DNA of 64,000 nucleotides, from assembly GCF_002278075.1 (NCBI RefSeq), contig NZ_CP022989.1, positions 3,348,001-3,412,000 of the forward strand, given 5' to 3'. The stretch is from Paraburkholderia aromaticivorans. Lineage in GTDB: Bacteria > Pseudomonadota > Gammaproteobacteria > Burkholderiales > Burkholderiaceae. How positions within the stretch are numbered: position 1 is the stretch's first letter; each line of letters begins with the position of its first letter. The notes beneath the pieces were generated by a model, which saw only the letters and a program-made list of their open reading frames with translations, had not been told where the DNA came from and did not search any database. The position numbers and the translations under genes were made by a program. Positions 18,633 to 27,650 of this stretch are shown piece by piece.

Positions 18633-19700
18633 TCAGCCTCCCGACGTATCGATCACCTTGAAGCGCGAACGCTTCTGCGCGCGAATCACCGACTGATACG
18701 CGTCCACATACTGCTGCGCCATGCGATGCGAGGTAAAGCGCTCCTCGAAGCGCTGCCGCACGCCCGCACGCGGCATCTTGTGCAGGCGATTGACCGCCGC
18801 CACCGCGCCGATCTCGTCTTCCACGATAAAGCCCGTCACGCCGTCTTCCAGCACTTCCGGCACCGAGCCGCGGTTGAACGCGATCACCGGCGTGCCGCAT
18901 GCCATTGCCTCGATCATCACGAGGCCGAACGGCTCGGGCCAGTCGATCGGAAACAGCAACGCGTGCGCCCCGGAGAGGAACTCGGCCTTCTGATGATCGG
19001 CAATCTCGCCGATGAACTCCACATACGGCAAATCCAGCAGCGGCCGGATGTCGCGTTCGAAATACTCGCGGTCGGCCGCGTCCACTTTCGCGGCGATGCG
19101 AATTGGCATGCCGCAGCGGCCGGCAATCCGGATCGCGGTGTCGACACGCTTTTCCGGCGAGATGCGGCCGAGAAACGCGAGGTACTTCTGCTCGACCGGC
19201 TGCGGCGTGTAAAGCTGCTCCGGCAAGCCGTGATACACGGTGGTCAGCCACTTGGCCTGCGGCAGCGGATGGCGCTGCGCGTTCGAAATCGAGATCACCG
19301 GCGCGGTGTTGAAGGTGTCGAACACCGGCTGCTGCTCGGGCAAGTCGAGACGGCCGTGCATGGTCGTGACGAACGGCGTTTCCTGACGCTTGAACACCGA
19401 GAACGAGTAATAGTCGAGGTGAAAATGCAGGACGTCGAAATTTTCGGCCTGGCGGCGCACCAGTTCCATCAGCAGCATATGGGGCGCCACGCGGTCGCGA
19501 ATGCCCGGATCGAGACGCAGCGCGCGCGGCCAGACGGGTTCGAGCTTCGCGTTGGTCACGGAGTCGCCGCTCGCGAACAGCGTCACGTCATGGCCGAGTT
19601 CGACCAGCGCCTCGGTGATGTACGACACGACGCGCTCCGTGCCGCCATAGAGCTTGGGCGGCACCGATTCGGTCAAAGGGGCGATCTGCGCAATCTTCAT
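18633..19700 (-). CDS. Glycosyltransferase family 4
   Basis: 355 residues. MKIAQIAPLTESVPPKLYGG followed by ERVV is the typical N-terminus of stand-alone bacterial GT4 enzymes (the P-x-x-YGG-x-E loop contacts the acceptor or donor). The C-terminal half has YLAFLGRISPEKRVDTAI and then PEPFGLVMIEAMACGTPVIA, the E-x7-E nucleotide-sugar motif. A cytosolic or membrane-attached retaining transferase; substrate unknown. It is 228 bp downstream of the AAA ATPase gene and well away from the bce cluster, so it need not serve that polymer. Similar genes in related genomes often sit near trehalose or glycogen genes; otsA is 1.5 kb away. Confidence 0.87.
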   Translation of the reverse strand: MKIAQIAPLTESVPPKLYGGTERVVSYITEALVELGHDVTLFASGDSVTNAKLEPVWPRALRLDPGIRDRVAPHMLLMELVRRQAENFDVLHFHLDYYSFSVFKRQETPFVTTMHGRLDLPEQQPVFDTFNTAPVISISNAQRHPLPQAKWLTTVYHGLPEQLYTPQPVEQKYLAFLGRISPEKRVDTAIRIAGRCGMPIRIAAKVDAADREYFERDIRPLLDLPYVEFIGEIADHQKAEFLSGAHALLFPIDWPEPFGLVMIEAMACGTPVIAFNRGSVPEVLEDGVTGFIVEDEIGAVAAVNRLHKMPRAGVRQRFEERFTSHRMAQQYVDAYQSVIRAQKRSRFKVIDTSGG

Positions 19701-19928
19701 ATTTTGTCTCCGTGAGCTGACGGCTTGCGCCTCGGGCGGTGCGCGTCAGCGGCGCTGAGTATGACAGCGCCGATACCTCCGATCAATGCAGGGTCGCGCG
19801 TGGGCAGCGACGCAGGATCGGCATCGCTGCATTATTCACTACGGTAGAACAAAAAGCCGCCAATCTTGCATTTCCTCGGCGCTGTTACATTCAACTTACA
19901 TGCGATGCGCGACGCCACGGCCTCACGT

Positions 19929-21110
19929 TCATCGCGCCGGCCATTTCCAGGCCGGCAGGTCGCGCTCGTCCGCATCGGCGATACGGGTCGCGCCGAAGTG
20001 CTTCTCCAGCACGATCGACTCGCTCGCGTCCTCGCGCTCGAGCGCCGCGATCAGACGCGCCGCATGCGACACCACCAGCACCTGCGAATGCCGGGCGGCC
20101 TGCGCGATCAGCCGGGCGAGCGCGGGCAGCAGATCCGGATGCAGGCTCGTCTCGGGTTCGTTCAGCACCAGCAGCTCCGGCGGGCGCGGCGTCAGCAACG
20201 CGGCGACCAGCAGCAGATAGCGCAAGGTGCCGTCGGACAGCTCCGCGCCTTTCAGCGGCCGCAGCAGGCCATGCTGCTGCATCACCACTTCGAAACGGCC
20301 GTCCTGGGTGGCGACGTCGAGGCGCGAGCCCGGAAAGGCGTCGTCGATGGCGGCGTCGAGCGCGTCCGGGTCGCCGATCTCGCGGATGGTTTGCAAGGCC
20401 GCGGCGAGGTCCGCGCCGTCGTTCGCGAGCACCGGCGTGTGCGTGCCGATCTGCGGCAGACGCGCGGCCGCTTCCGCGTCGGTGCGGAAATGGTCGTAGA
20501 AACGCCACGAGCGGATCTGCTCGCGTACCGTGACCATCTCGGGCGCCGTGCGTGGGTCGGAGAACTCCGTCATCATGCTGTCGAAGCTCGCGACCGGTTG
20601 CGGAATGGTTTGCCAGTCGCCACGCTCGTCGCGCGTGCTCAGCGCCGGGCCGTGGCGGTCCACGAGCAAGGCCGATGGCCGCAGCGCGGGGCCGCTCCAG
20701 ATGCACTCGCGCTTGATGATCGGATCGAGCAGGAACTTGCTGGGTATGGGGGGGGATGGCCGTTCCGGCGCAGGCAGTCCGAGATCGATCGCATAGCCGA
20801 ACTGGTCGCCGGCAAAACCGAGCCGCAGACTCACTGGCTCCTTGCGCCGCGTGCCCTCCACCGGAAACTCGCCGGCCAGCACGGCGCGCGAAAAGCGTTC
20901 AGGGCCGGCCCACAAGGTGGACGGCAAGCCGCCTTCACGCGCCAGCGACGTAATTACCCCGCCGCGCGCCGTCTCCGCCAGCAAACGCAGCGAACGATAC
21001 ACGCTCGACTTGCCGCTGCCATTGGCGCCCGTGATCACGTTCAGGCGGCCGAGCGGCACGATCAACTCGCGCAGCGACCGGTATCCCGCAACAGCCAGTG
21101 TGGTCAGCAT
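19929..21110 (-). CDS. AAA-family ATPase (RecF/AAA_21 type), stand-alone
   Basis: 393 residues. Walker A GANGSGKSS is at 28-36, after the typical entry LTTLAVAGYRSLREL. Near the C-terminus LLVLNEPETSLHPDLL (313-328) is the Walker B/D-loop region, and VLVVSHAARLI follows as the switch. The Walker B aspartate is Asn here (LNEPE instead of LDEPE), with the catalytic Glu kept. No TOPRIM or nuclease domain is attached, unlike OLD proteins. Members of this group are ABC-type DNA-repair or phage-defence-related ATPases, but no partner gene is next to it; the upstream neighbour is otsA (115 nt). Role unknown. Confidence 0.82.
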   Translation of the reverse strand: MLTTLAVAGYRSLRELIVPLGRLNVITGANGSGKSSVYRSLRLLAETARGGVITSLAREGGLPSTLWAGPERFSRAVLAGEFPVEGTRRKEPVSLRLGFAGDQFGYAIDLGLPAPERPSPPIPSKFLLDPIIKRECIWSGPALRPSALLVDRHGPALSTRDERGDWQTIPQPVASFDSMMTEFSDPRTAPEMVTVREQIRSWRFYDHFRTDAEAAARLPQIGTHTPVLANDGADLAAALQTIREIGDPDALDAAIDDAFPGSRLDVATQDGRFEVVMQQHGLLRPLKGAELSDGTLRYLLLVAALLTPRPPELLVLNEPETSLHPDLLPALARLIAQAARHSQVLVVSHAARLIAALEREDASESIVLEKHFGATRIADADERDLPAWKWPAR

Positions 21111-21225
21111 GCTGCCGCCCGTCGTTCAGTCGCGCATGCGTGCGTGCGCCGCCACCCGGCCACGCTCGCGCACGCGCCAAGCCGCGCGCGCGAGGCGCCG
21201 GCCAGACACAGGTTCATGCAATCCA

Positions 21226-22638
21226 TCAGTAATGCCCGCCGCCCTTGCCCGGCTTCTGCACCGGCACGCTGCGCAGATCGCGCAGAAAGGTATCGCGCCA
21301 GACGCCGAGATCGTTCTTGCGCAACGCGGCCATGTTGATCTCATGGCGCCGCTGACGCGCGTCGAGCGGCATCTGCAACGCGCGTTGCAAGGCTTCGCAC
21401 ATGCCGATTGCATCATGCGGATTGACGAGCAGCGCGCCGGTCAGCTCCGCCGCGGCGCCCGCGAAAATCGACAGCACCAGCACGCCGGGGTCGTCGGGAT
21501 TCTGCGCGGCGACGTATTCCTTCGCGACCAGGTTCATGCCGTCGTGAAGCGGCGTCACGAAACCGATCTGCGATTCGCGAAACAGCGACATCAGCTTCCA
21601 GCGGTCGTACTGCTGGTTCAGATAACGGATCGGCGTGTAGTCGAGGCCCGAGTAACGGCCGTTGATGCGCCCTGCTTCGTACTCCAGATCCTGGCGGATC
21701 TTTTGATACGTGGCGACGTCCGAACGCGTCGGCGGCGCGATCTGCACCAGCGTGACGTTGCCGCGCCATTCCGGCGAGCGCTCCAGCAGATGCTCGAAAG
21801 CCCGGAACCGTTCGACGAGACCCTTCGAATAATCCAGCCGGTCGACGCTCATGATCAGCTTGCGGCCTTCCAGGCTTTGCTTGAGGTCGAGCACGTGCTG
21901 ACGGCTTTCGTAGCGCTTTGCCTGCTCGGCGATCTCGTCGGGAAACACGCCGATCCGGTAGACGCCGGTGCGCAGTTTGCGGCCGAATGCTTCGACCACG
22001 CCGTCCGCGCTCACCGAACCGCGCGCGTGGCGCGTGACGTAGTCTTTGAACGCGAGTTCGTCGGTGGCGGTCTGGAAGCCCAGCAGGTCGTAGCACGACA
22101 GCGACTTCACCAGTTCTTCGTGCGGCGGAATGTTGAGCAGGATCTGCGGCGCGGGAAACGGAATGTGCAGGAAGAAGCCGATGCGGTTCGTCACGCCCTC
22201 ATTGCGCAACGCCTCGGCGAACGGGATCAGATGGTAGTCGTGAATCCAGATCACGTCGTCGTGTTCGAGCAGCTTGATCAGCTTGTGCGCGAGCCACGCG
22301 TTCACGCGCCGGTAGCCCGCGTACTCCTCGCGCTCGTAGCGTGCGAGGTCGTTGCGGTAGTGGAACACCGGCCACAAGGTCGCGTTCGAAAAGCCCCGAT
22401 AGTACTGGTCGTAGTCCTTGCGCGTGAGGCCCACGGTCGCGAAGGTCACGGCGCCGTCCTGCTCCAGGGTCGGCCCCGCGTTGGCGACGGTCTCGCTGAC
22501 CACGTCGCCGCTCCAGCCGAACCACACGCCTCCGGCGTCCTTCAGCGCGCCGAATACGCCGACCGCGAGGCCGCCGGCCGATCCTTTGGTTTCCGTCGGC
22601 GTTGCGACGCGATTCGACACGACGATCAGTCGGCCCAT
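21226..22638 (-). CDS. otsA: Alpha,alpha-trehalose-phosphate synthase (OtsA)
   Basis: 470 residues, the normal length of a single-domain GT20 synthase. GRLIVVSNRV opens the protein, GGLAVGV is the glucose-6-phosphate/UDP loop, IHDYHLIPFA and VDRLDYSKG are the conserved catalytic strands, and HDGMNLVAKEYVAAQ binds UDP-glucose. It makes trehalose-6-phosphate from UDP-glucose and glucose-6-phosphate. ATG 22638 is chosen over the upstream in-frame ATG at 22812 because the family begins there and GGAGGA is 8 nt away. The phosphatase gene otsB is not in the window. The neighbouring MscS-type channel fits an osmotic-stress context. Confidence 0.95.
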   Translation of the reverse strand: MGRLIVVSNRVATPTETKGSAGGLAVGVFGALKDAGGVWFGWSGDVVSETVANAGPTLEQDGAVTFATVGLTRKDYDQYYRGFSNATLWPVFHYRNDLARYEREEYAGYRRVNAWLAHKLIKLLEHDDVIWIHDYHLIPFAEALRNEGVTNRIGFFLHIPFPAPQILLNIPPHEELVKSLSCYDLLGFQTATDELAFKDYVTRHARGSVSADGVVEAFGRKLRTGVYRIGVFPDEIAEQAKRYESRQHVLDLKQSLEGRKLIMSVDRLDYSKGLVERFRAFEHLLERSPEWRGNVTLVQIAPPTRSDVATYQKIRQDLEYEAGRINGRYSGLDYTPIRYLNQQYDRWKLMSLFRESQIGFVTPLHDGMNLVAKEYVAAQNPDDPGVLVLSIFAGAAAELTGALLVNPHDAIGMCEALQRALQMPLDARQRRHEINMAALRKNDLGVWRDTFLRDLRSVPVQKPGKGGGHY

Positions 22639-22954
22639 GTTGCATGTCCTCCTTGGTTCGCGCGGCGCGCCCGCGTGCCTGTCATCAGCTCTTCCTGGTG
22701 TCTCGTGCGCAATCGCGCGACCAGAATCCGAAACGCGATGACGCACGCGAAGCCGCGCCGGCTTCGTGAGTGAGTGGACGGTTCGACCACTTTGGTGCCC
22801 GATCAGTTGCATTCATCGGCGCCCGTGCGCCCGAGTCTGGCGCTTTGGCCGTCCGTATCGTGGTCTAACGCGCGGTCAAACCCGCTTTCAACCCACGCTT
22901 GAACCGCGCTTGAATCGCGCTCAATCCGTTCTTAAACCGCCCGCCAATCCACCG
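22639..22954. other. Gap upstream of otsA with degenerate tandem repeats
   Basis: 316 bp between the 3' end of the MscS gene and the start of otsA. Around 22868-22945 an 11-12-bp unit close to CGCTTGAACCG recurs in degenerate form (ACGCTTGAACCG, CGCTTGAATCG, CGCTCAATCCG). The otsA promoter should be here; no box is clear. Confidence 0.45.
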
Positions 22955-24178
22955 TCAGACCTTTTCCTTAACGTGCTGCGGCACGTCGCCCGCCGCAGGG
23001 CGCCCGGCACGGCTGGCCACCGGATCGGCCTCGGTGTGCGCGGCGGTGCTGCCCGCCGGCGTCTGCGTGCTGCGCGGCACCCAGTCGAGCGGTTCGCCCT
23101 TGCCCGCTTCGAGCTCCGCCGACACCTCCGCGCGCGCCCGCGGCAAGTACTGCGGGTAGTGCGTCTGAATGAAATCGAGCAGTCCCTCGCGTACCCGGCA
23201 GCGCAGATCCCAGTTCAGGCCGGAATCGAGCGAACTGACGAGGGCGCGTAATTGCATCGAGCGCTCGGTGCCGTCCGTCACCTGCAGCACCTGGACGCGG
23301 CGATCCCACTCGGGCGCGTCCTCCACGATGCGCGCGAGTTCCTCGCGCAACGGCGCGAGCGGCATGCGGTAGTCGACGTACAGAAACACCGTGCCGATGA
23401 TCTGCGAACTGCTGCGGGTCCAGTTCGAAAACGGGTTCTCGATAAACCATTGCAACGGCACGATCAAGCGCCGCTGATCCCACAGGCGCACCGACACATA
23501 CGTGCCGGTGATTTCCTCGATACGCCCCCACTCGCCCTGAATCACGACGACGTCGTCGAGACGGATCGGCTGCGACAACGCGATCTGCAGGCCGGCGATC
23601 AGATTGCCGAGCACCGGCCGTGCCGCGATACCGGCGACCAGACCCGCCACACCCGCCGACGCCAGCAGGCTCGCGCCGATCTGCCGCACATTGGGAAACG
23701 TCATCAGCGCGCCGCCCACGCCGACGATCACGATCACGAACATCACCGAGCGCGCCAGCACGCGCGCTTGCGTATGGATGCGGCGCGCCTGCAGATTGTC
23801 GGCGGTATCGAGCGGATGAGCCTGAATGATCGCCTCGCCGATCGCCGCCGCCGAGCGCACCGAGAGCCACGTGATCGCGCCGATCAGCGCGATCGCGGCG
23901 GCATCGCGCAACGGCGTGATGAAGGTCAGCGCGTCGGGGGCTTCCCACCACACCGCCTCCAGCGCGAGAATCGCGAGCACGAAAAGCGCCGGCCTGTCGA
24001 TATAGCGCAGCACCACGCTGGTGAGCGGATAAGGCCGCGCGAGCCGCGTCACGATCCGCGCGCCGATCCGATGGATGCCCACGGCCAGCAGCAGCGCGAC
24101 GACCGAGACGATCAACGCGCCGAGCCATGTGTGCAGCGGCGCTTCGGCCATGCGGCTGAGGTCGTCGAGGGTAGGCAT
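22955..24178 (-). CDS. MscS-family mechanosensitive ion channel
   Basis: 407 residues. Four to five membrane helices fill residues 15-195; the pore-lining helix is ASLLASAGVAGLVAGIAARP, with the Ala/Gly ridge of MscS TM3. A beta domain follows (IRLDDVVVIQGEWGRIEEIT, then VPLQWFIENPFSNWTR) and a mixed alpha/beta cytoplasmic cage. The C-terminal 40 residues are a Pro/Thr-rich tail. It opens on membrane tension to release solutes after hypo-osmotic shock. It is read in the same direction as otsA, 316 bp away. Longer than E. coli MscS, so it belongs to the YnaI/YbdG-like size class. Confidence 0.91.
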   Translation of the reverse strand: MPTLDDLSRMAEAPLHTWLGALIVSVVALLLAVGIHRIGARIVTRLARPYPLTSVVLRYIDRPALFVLAILALEAVWWEAPDALTFITPLRDAAAIALIGAITWLSVRSAAAIGEAIIQAHPLDTADNLQARRIHTQARVLARSVMFVIVIVGVGGALMTFPNVRQIGASLLASAGVAGLVAGIAARPVLGNLIAGLQIALSQPIRLDDVVVIQGEWGRIEEITGTYVSVRLWDQRRLIVPLQWFIENPFSNWTRSSSQIIGTVFLYVDYRMPLAPLREELARIVEDAPEWDRRVQVLQVTDGTERSMQLRALVSSLDSGLNWDLRCRVREGLLDFIQTHYPQYLPRARAEVSAELEAGKGEPLDWVPRSTQTPAGSTAAHTEADPVASRAGRPAAGDVPQHVKEKV

Positions 24179-24557
24179 GAAGGGGATGTTCCTCCTAACT
24201 TGAGTGCTGAGCTGAGCCGGCGCGAGGCCGATTGCCCCCGGACGCGGCTGCGGTACGGCAAGATGCTCCCGCCACCGGGCGCGCCAGCCGCGAAGCGCCC
24301 TTGAAGCGGACGCGAGGCCGCACGACTGCGCGCCGTCGCGGCCTGCCTACTGACATCTTAGATGGTTCTTCCGCGCCGTCCGCGAACGGTGCGCGGGCCA
24401 GCCGCCTGTGCACGTGGACAGCCGGGGTTAAGGCCAGGTTTCAGGGGCGTTGAGCAATCCCCCAAAGACGTCCCGACTGACGAGCCGGGGCACGCTCTTA
24501 GGCCGACACGCCCAACGCGCCGGATGCCGGCGCGCAAGGCGTCAGCCTTGATCCGTT
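24179..24557. other. Gap between the MscS gene and the Rap1a-like gene
   Basis: 379 bp with no gene seen. It contains a GC hairpin, CGCGCCGG (24516-24523) with CCGGCGCG (24527-24534), 23 bp past the stop of the Rap1a-like gene; it lacks a T-run, so it is at best a weak or factor-assisted terminator. The MscS promoter should be near 24200-24360. Confidence 0.4.
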
Positions 24558-24914
24558 TCAGCTTCCGCTCTTGCAGGGAAACGCCTTGCCGAGCCCGAGC
24601 GAGATCGCCGTGCTGGCGTTGTAGCCCGCGACGATCGGATTCTCGGCAATGTACTTGCGCACCGCATCGGTGAGCTGCGCCGAGCGCGCGTCCTGCGGCA
24701 AGCAGAAGTACTGGCCGACGCGCGGGCCGGTCGTGCCGCCGATCGCGTCGATGGTGTTGAAGATGCCGTCGGCGGCGCCTTCGATATAAGCGGCGCAGGC
24801 ACTACGCGATGCCACATCCGTCTTGGTGCACAGCTTGTTGAGGTCGCCTCCCGTAAATGCGGCTGCCGATAGCGGTGCGGCAAGCGCGCTGGCGAAAATC
24901 AAAGCCCGCAGCAT
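24558..24914 (-). CDS. Rap1a/Tai-family secreted protein
   Basis: 118 residues. The signal peptide MLRALIFASALAAPLSAAA is followed by FTGGDLNKLCTKT, ACAAYIEGAADGIF, YFCLPQDARSAQL, AVRKYIAENPIV and a C-terminal AFPC, the pattern of the Rap1a/Tai family with four conserved cysteines (two disulphides). Named members are periplasmic immunity proteins against type VI secretion amidases, but many family members lie far from any effector, as here: no effector or T6SS gene is near. An immunity role is therefore not supported by context. GGAA is found upstream of ATG 24914. Confidence 0.83.
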   Translation of the reverse strand: MLRALIFASALAAPLSAAAFTGGDLNKLCTKTDVASRSACAAYIEGAADGIFNTIDAIGGTTGPRVGQYFCLPQDARSAQLTDAVRKYIAENPIVAGYNASTAISLGLGKAFPCKSGS

Positions 24915-25343
24915 GGTGTTCCTTTCCAGGGTCGTTTATCAGGCGGTCTTTCGCCGCATCCAAAGGGCGTGCCAATAAGGCACGCTAAAGTCGTCATTCT
25001 GCACTGTTTTGCGAAGCGCCAGCGCGCGCGACACCGCTATCTTCAGGCACTTTTTTTAGCATGGCGAGACGGCGGCCCTGGCGCACAGGCACTTTCGCGT
25101 TTAAGCGATACCGCGCCGGTGCTCAGCCGGGAGGCGCGAGGCAGCCTCGCAGGCCGCGCGAGCCTTCAGACGGGCGGCAGACCGGGCGGGCCTTTGGCCG
25201 GTGGCCTCAGCGGCCGGCACACTGCGCGGGCCTCCTCGACCCGTGTCCTGGCCGGCCAACACCCCACGCGAGCCTGCGGCTGGCGCCTGGACGGCCGGCA
25301 GACCGGCCCGCGCATCAGCCAGCCACCCGCGCCGCCACGCACC
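24915..25343. other. GC-rich gap with an 11-bp direct repeat
   Basis: 429 bp between the ankyrin gene and the Rap1a-like gene. From 25140 to 25340 it is extremely GC-rich, with GGCCGG motifs recurring and CGGCAGACCGG repeated at 25175-25185 and 25296-25306. No open frame here has recognisable features. The Rap1a-like gene promoter presumably lies in the less GC-rich part at 24940-25060. Confidence 0.4.
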
Positions 25344-26081
25344 TTATTTCTGTTGCATCTGCTGCAGGCGCGCGGTCAGCCCTTCGACCACGTCCGGCTC
25401 CTTGTAGGTCTTGGCGAAATCGAGCGCCGTCATGCCGATCTGGTTCTTCACCGTCAGGTCCGCGCCGTTGTCGAGCAACAGCTTCACGGTCGACACGTGG
25501 CCGCCGCGCGCGGCCATCATCAGCGGCGTGGTGCCGTTCGGCGAGCCGGCGTCGACGTAGGCCGAATGGTCGAGCAGCACCTTGACGATGTCGTCGTTGC
25601 CGTTCGCCGCCGCGTAGTGCAACGGCGCCCAGCCCTTCTTGTTGACTTCGGCGTCTTTCGCGATCAACTGGTTGACGAAGGCGAGATCGCCGTTCAGCGC
25701 GGCCATCATCATTGCGTTCTCGCCGGCCTTGTCCTGAATCTCGATGTTGGTCTTCGGATTGGCCAGCAACGCGGCGCCGACCTTGTCCGATTTCTCGCGC
25801 GCGGCGAGCACGAGCAGCGGAATGCCCTGGTTATCCACGCTGTTCGGGTCCATGCCCTTGGCGAGCAGCTTGTTGACGCCGTCGACGTCGTCGAACTTGA
25901 CCGATTTGATCAGCGAATCGATCGGCGCGGCCTCGGCCGGCGACACTGCCAGCGACGTCAGCGCGGCACATGCCAGCGCCGCCGCGAAAGCAAGACGCGA
26001 AGCGCGGCGCCGCGCCGAAACCAGCGCGCCACGCGCTGCCACGCCCGCTGCGCAAGTGCCTTGAAGTGCTGTGAACGACAT
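25344..26081 (-). CDS. Exported ankyrin-repeat protein
   Basis: 245 residues. A basic n-region and hydrophobic core (RLAFAAALACAALTSLAVSP, cleavage after AEA) mark it as exported. At least five ankyrin repeats follow, visible as GIPLLVLAAREKSDKVGAAL, ENAMMMAALNGDLAFVNQL, WAPLHYAAANGNDDIVKVLL, TTPLMMAARGGHVSTVKLLL and MTALDFAKTYKEPDVVEGL. A periplasmic protein-interaction scaffold; the partner is unknown. ATG 26081 is preferred (GAGAG about 8 nt before it); ATG 26096 would add five residues. It follows tatD on the same strand, a pairing seen in related Burkholderiaceae. Confidence 0.88.
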   Translation of the reverse strand: MSFTALQGTCAAGVAARGALVSARRRASRLAFAAALACAALTSLAVSPAEAAPIDSLIKSVKFDDVDGVNKLLAKGMDPNSVDNQGIPLLVLAAREKSDKVGAALLANPKTNIEIQDKAGENAMMMAALNGDLAFVNQLIAKDAEVNKKGWAPLHYAAANGNDDIVKVLLDHSAYVDAGSPNGTTPLMMAARGGHVSTVKLLLDNGADLTVKNQIGMTALDFAKTYKEPDVVEGLTARLQQMQQK

Positions 26082-26148
26082 CGAAATTTCTCTCATATTT
26101 AACTTTAGGAAACGTCCCTATCCTTTTGATATTGATCGACTTTACGTC

Positions 26149-26940
26149 TCACGCGCCGGTGGGCGCGGGGATCTTGAAAAGGCGGAAGAAGTTCTGCGTG
26201 GTCGCGGCGGCCAACGCCGCTTCCGGCATCTCGCGTTGCTGCGCGATGAACCGTCCGACATAACTTACGTACGCAGGTTCATTAGGCTTGCCGCGATACG
26301 GCACGGGCGCGAGGTACGGCGAGTCGGTTTCGATCAGCAGACGTTCGAGCGGCACACGGCGCGCGACGTCCTGCACGTCGGTCGCGCTCTTGAACGTGAC
26401 GATGCCCGACAACGAGATGTAAAAATTCTGCGCGAGCGCCTGTTCGGCAACGGACCACGGTTCGGTGAAGCAATGCATCACGCCGCCCGGCTCGCTCGCG
26501 CGCTCCTCGGCCATGATGCGCAGCGTGTCTTCCGACGACGAACGCGTATGGATGATCAGCGGCTTGTTCGTCGCGTGCGCCGCGCGGATATGGGTGCGAA
26601 AGCGCTCGCGCTGCCATTCCATGTCGGCGATGGTGCGGCCTTCCAGCCGGTAGTAATCGAGCCCGGTCTCGCCGATCGCGACCACCTTCGGATGCGCGGC
26701 CAGTTCGACCAGTTCGGCGACGCCCGGCTCGCGCATGTGCTCGTGGTCCGGGTGCACGCCGACCGACGCGTACACGTTCTCGTACCGGCTGGCGATATCC
26801 AGCACGGAAGGCAGCGTCTCCAGATCGACGGACACGCACAGCGCATGGGTGACCGAATGGCTGCGCATGTTGTCGAGCACCTGCGGCAGGCGCTCGGCGA
26901 GTCCTTCGAAGTTGATATGGCAATGCGAGTCGACAAACAT
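26149..26940 (-). CDS. tatD: TatD-family metal-dependent hydrolase (DNase)
   Basis: 263 residues. The metal site of the amidohydrolase-like TIM barrel is visible: VDSHCHINF near the N-terminus, GVHPDHEH, AIGETGLDYYR, IIHTRSSSEDT, GGVMHCFTEPW and IETDSPYLAPVPYRGKPNEP. The family acts as a 3'-5' exonuclease with a role in DNA repair. AGGACA lies before ATG 26940. It belongs to the holB-tmk-mltG neighbourhood, an arrangement common in proteobacteria. Paralogues (YcfH, YjjV) cannot be told apart from the motifs; the place next to holB fits YcfH. Confidence 0.92.
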   Translation of the reverse strand: MFVDSHCHINFEGLAERLPQVLDNMRSHSVTHALCVSVDLETLPSVLDIASRYENVYASVGVHPDHEHMREPGVAELVELAAHPKVVAIGETGLDYYRLEGRTIADMEWQRERFRTHIRAAHATNKPLIIHTRSSSEDTLRIMAEERASEPGGVMHCFTEPWSVAEQALAQNFYISLSGIVTFKSATDVQDVARRVPLERLLIETDSPYLAPVPYRGKPNEPAYVSYVGRFIAQQREMPEAALAAATTQNFFRLFKIPAPTGA

Positions 26941-26973
26941 GGGGATGTCCTGCTTAGGGCTGGATCGAGGGAA

Positions 26974-27507
26974 TCAGGCGGCGGCCGGGGCTGTGGCGGC
27001 GAGCTCGAGGCGCTTGCCGAGAATCACCAGATCGCGCTCCACACCGTCCAGCACGGCCACGCGCGGCAACGAGCCCCACGTGTCGAAACCGAAGCCGCGG
27101 AACAGGCGCAAGCTCGCTTCATTGTGACCGAAGATAAAACCGAGCACGGTGTCGATACCGAGCCCCGGCGCCGCCGCCAGCGAAGCCGCCAGCAACTGCT
27201 TGCCGAGACCCCGGCCGCGCGCGCTTTCGTCGAGATAGATGCTGACCTCGGCGGTGCGCAGATAGGCCGGCCGGCCGTAGAAGTCCGAAAAGCTCAGCCA
27301 CGCGATCACGCGGCCGGGCTGCTGCGGGTCTTCCACCACCCACAACGGTCGCTTGTGCGGGCCATGCGCGTGAAACCAGGCCAGCCGGCTTTCGACGCTG
27401 ACCGGTTCGAGATCGGCGGTGACCTGGCGCGACGGCACCGTCGAGTTGTAGATGGCGACGATCGCGGGCAGATCGTCGAGCGTGGCATCGCGGTAGGAAA
27501 GGCTCAT
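26974..27507 (-). CDS. GNAT acetyltransferase, phosphinothricin-acetyltransferase type
   Basis: 177 residues. YRDATLDDLPAIVAIYNSTV opens the fold, AEVSIYLDESARGRGLGKQL is motif A with the acetyl-CoA pyrophosphate loop (R-G-R-G-L-G), and FIFGHNEASLRLFRGFGFDTW is motif B. This resembles the Pat/YncA subgroup that acetylates phosphinothricin or methionine derivatives, but substrate is not predictable. It lies 33 nt before tatD and 143 nt after holB, so it may ride in the same transcript. In many genomes a PilZ gene occupies this place; none is present here. Confidence 0.86.
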   Translation of the reverse strand: MSLSYRDATLDDLPAIVAIYNSTVPSRQVTADLEPVSVESRLAWFHAHGPHKRPLWVVEDPQQPGRVIAWLSFSDFYGRPAYLRTAEVSIYLDESARGRGLGKQLLAASLAAAPGLGIDTVLGFIFGHNEASLRLFRGFGFDTWGSLPRVAVLDGVERDLVILGKRLELAATAPAAA

Positions 27508-27650
27508 GGTGCGTTGAACGTGAGGTGAGAGGCCGATACAGACGAAAAGCGCGGGACGACAGGCGCAGGACCCAAGGTCAGCCTGCGTGGACCGCGTGGC
27601 GCGGCACGGCGCGCCGGTTGCCGACGGCGTGCCGCGCCGACAGCGGCGGC

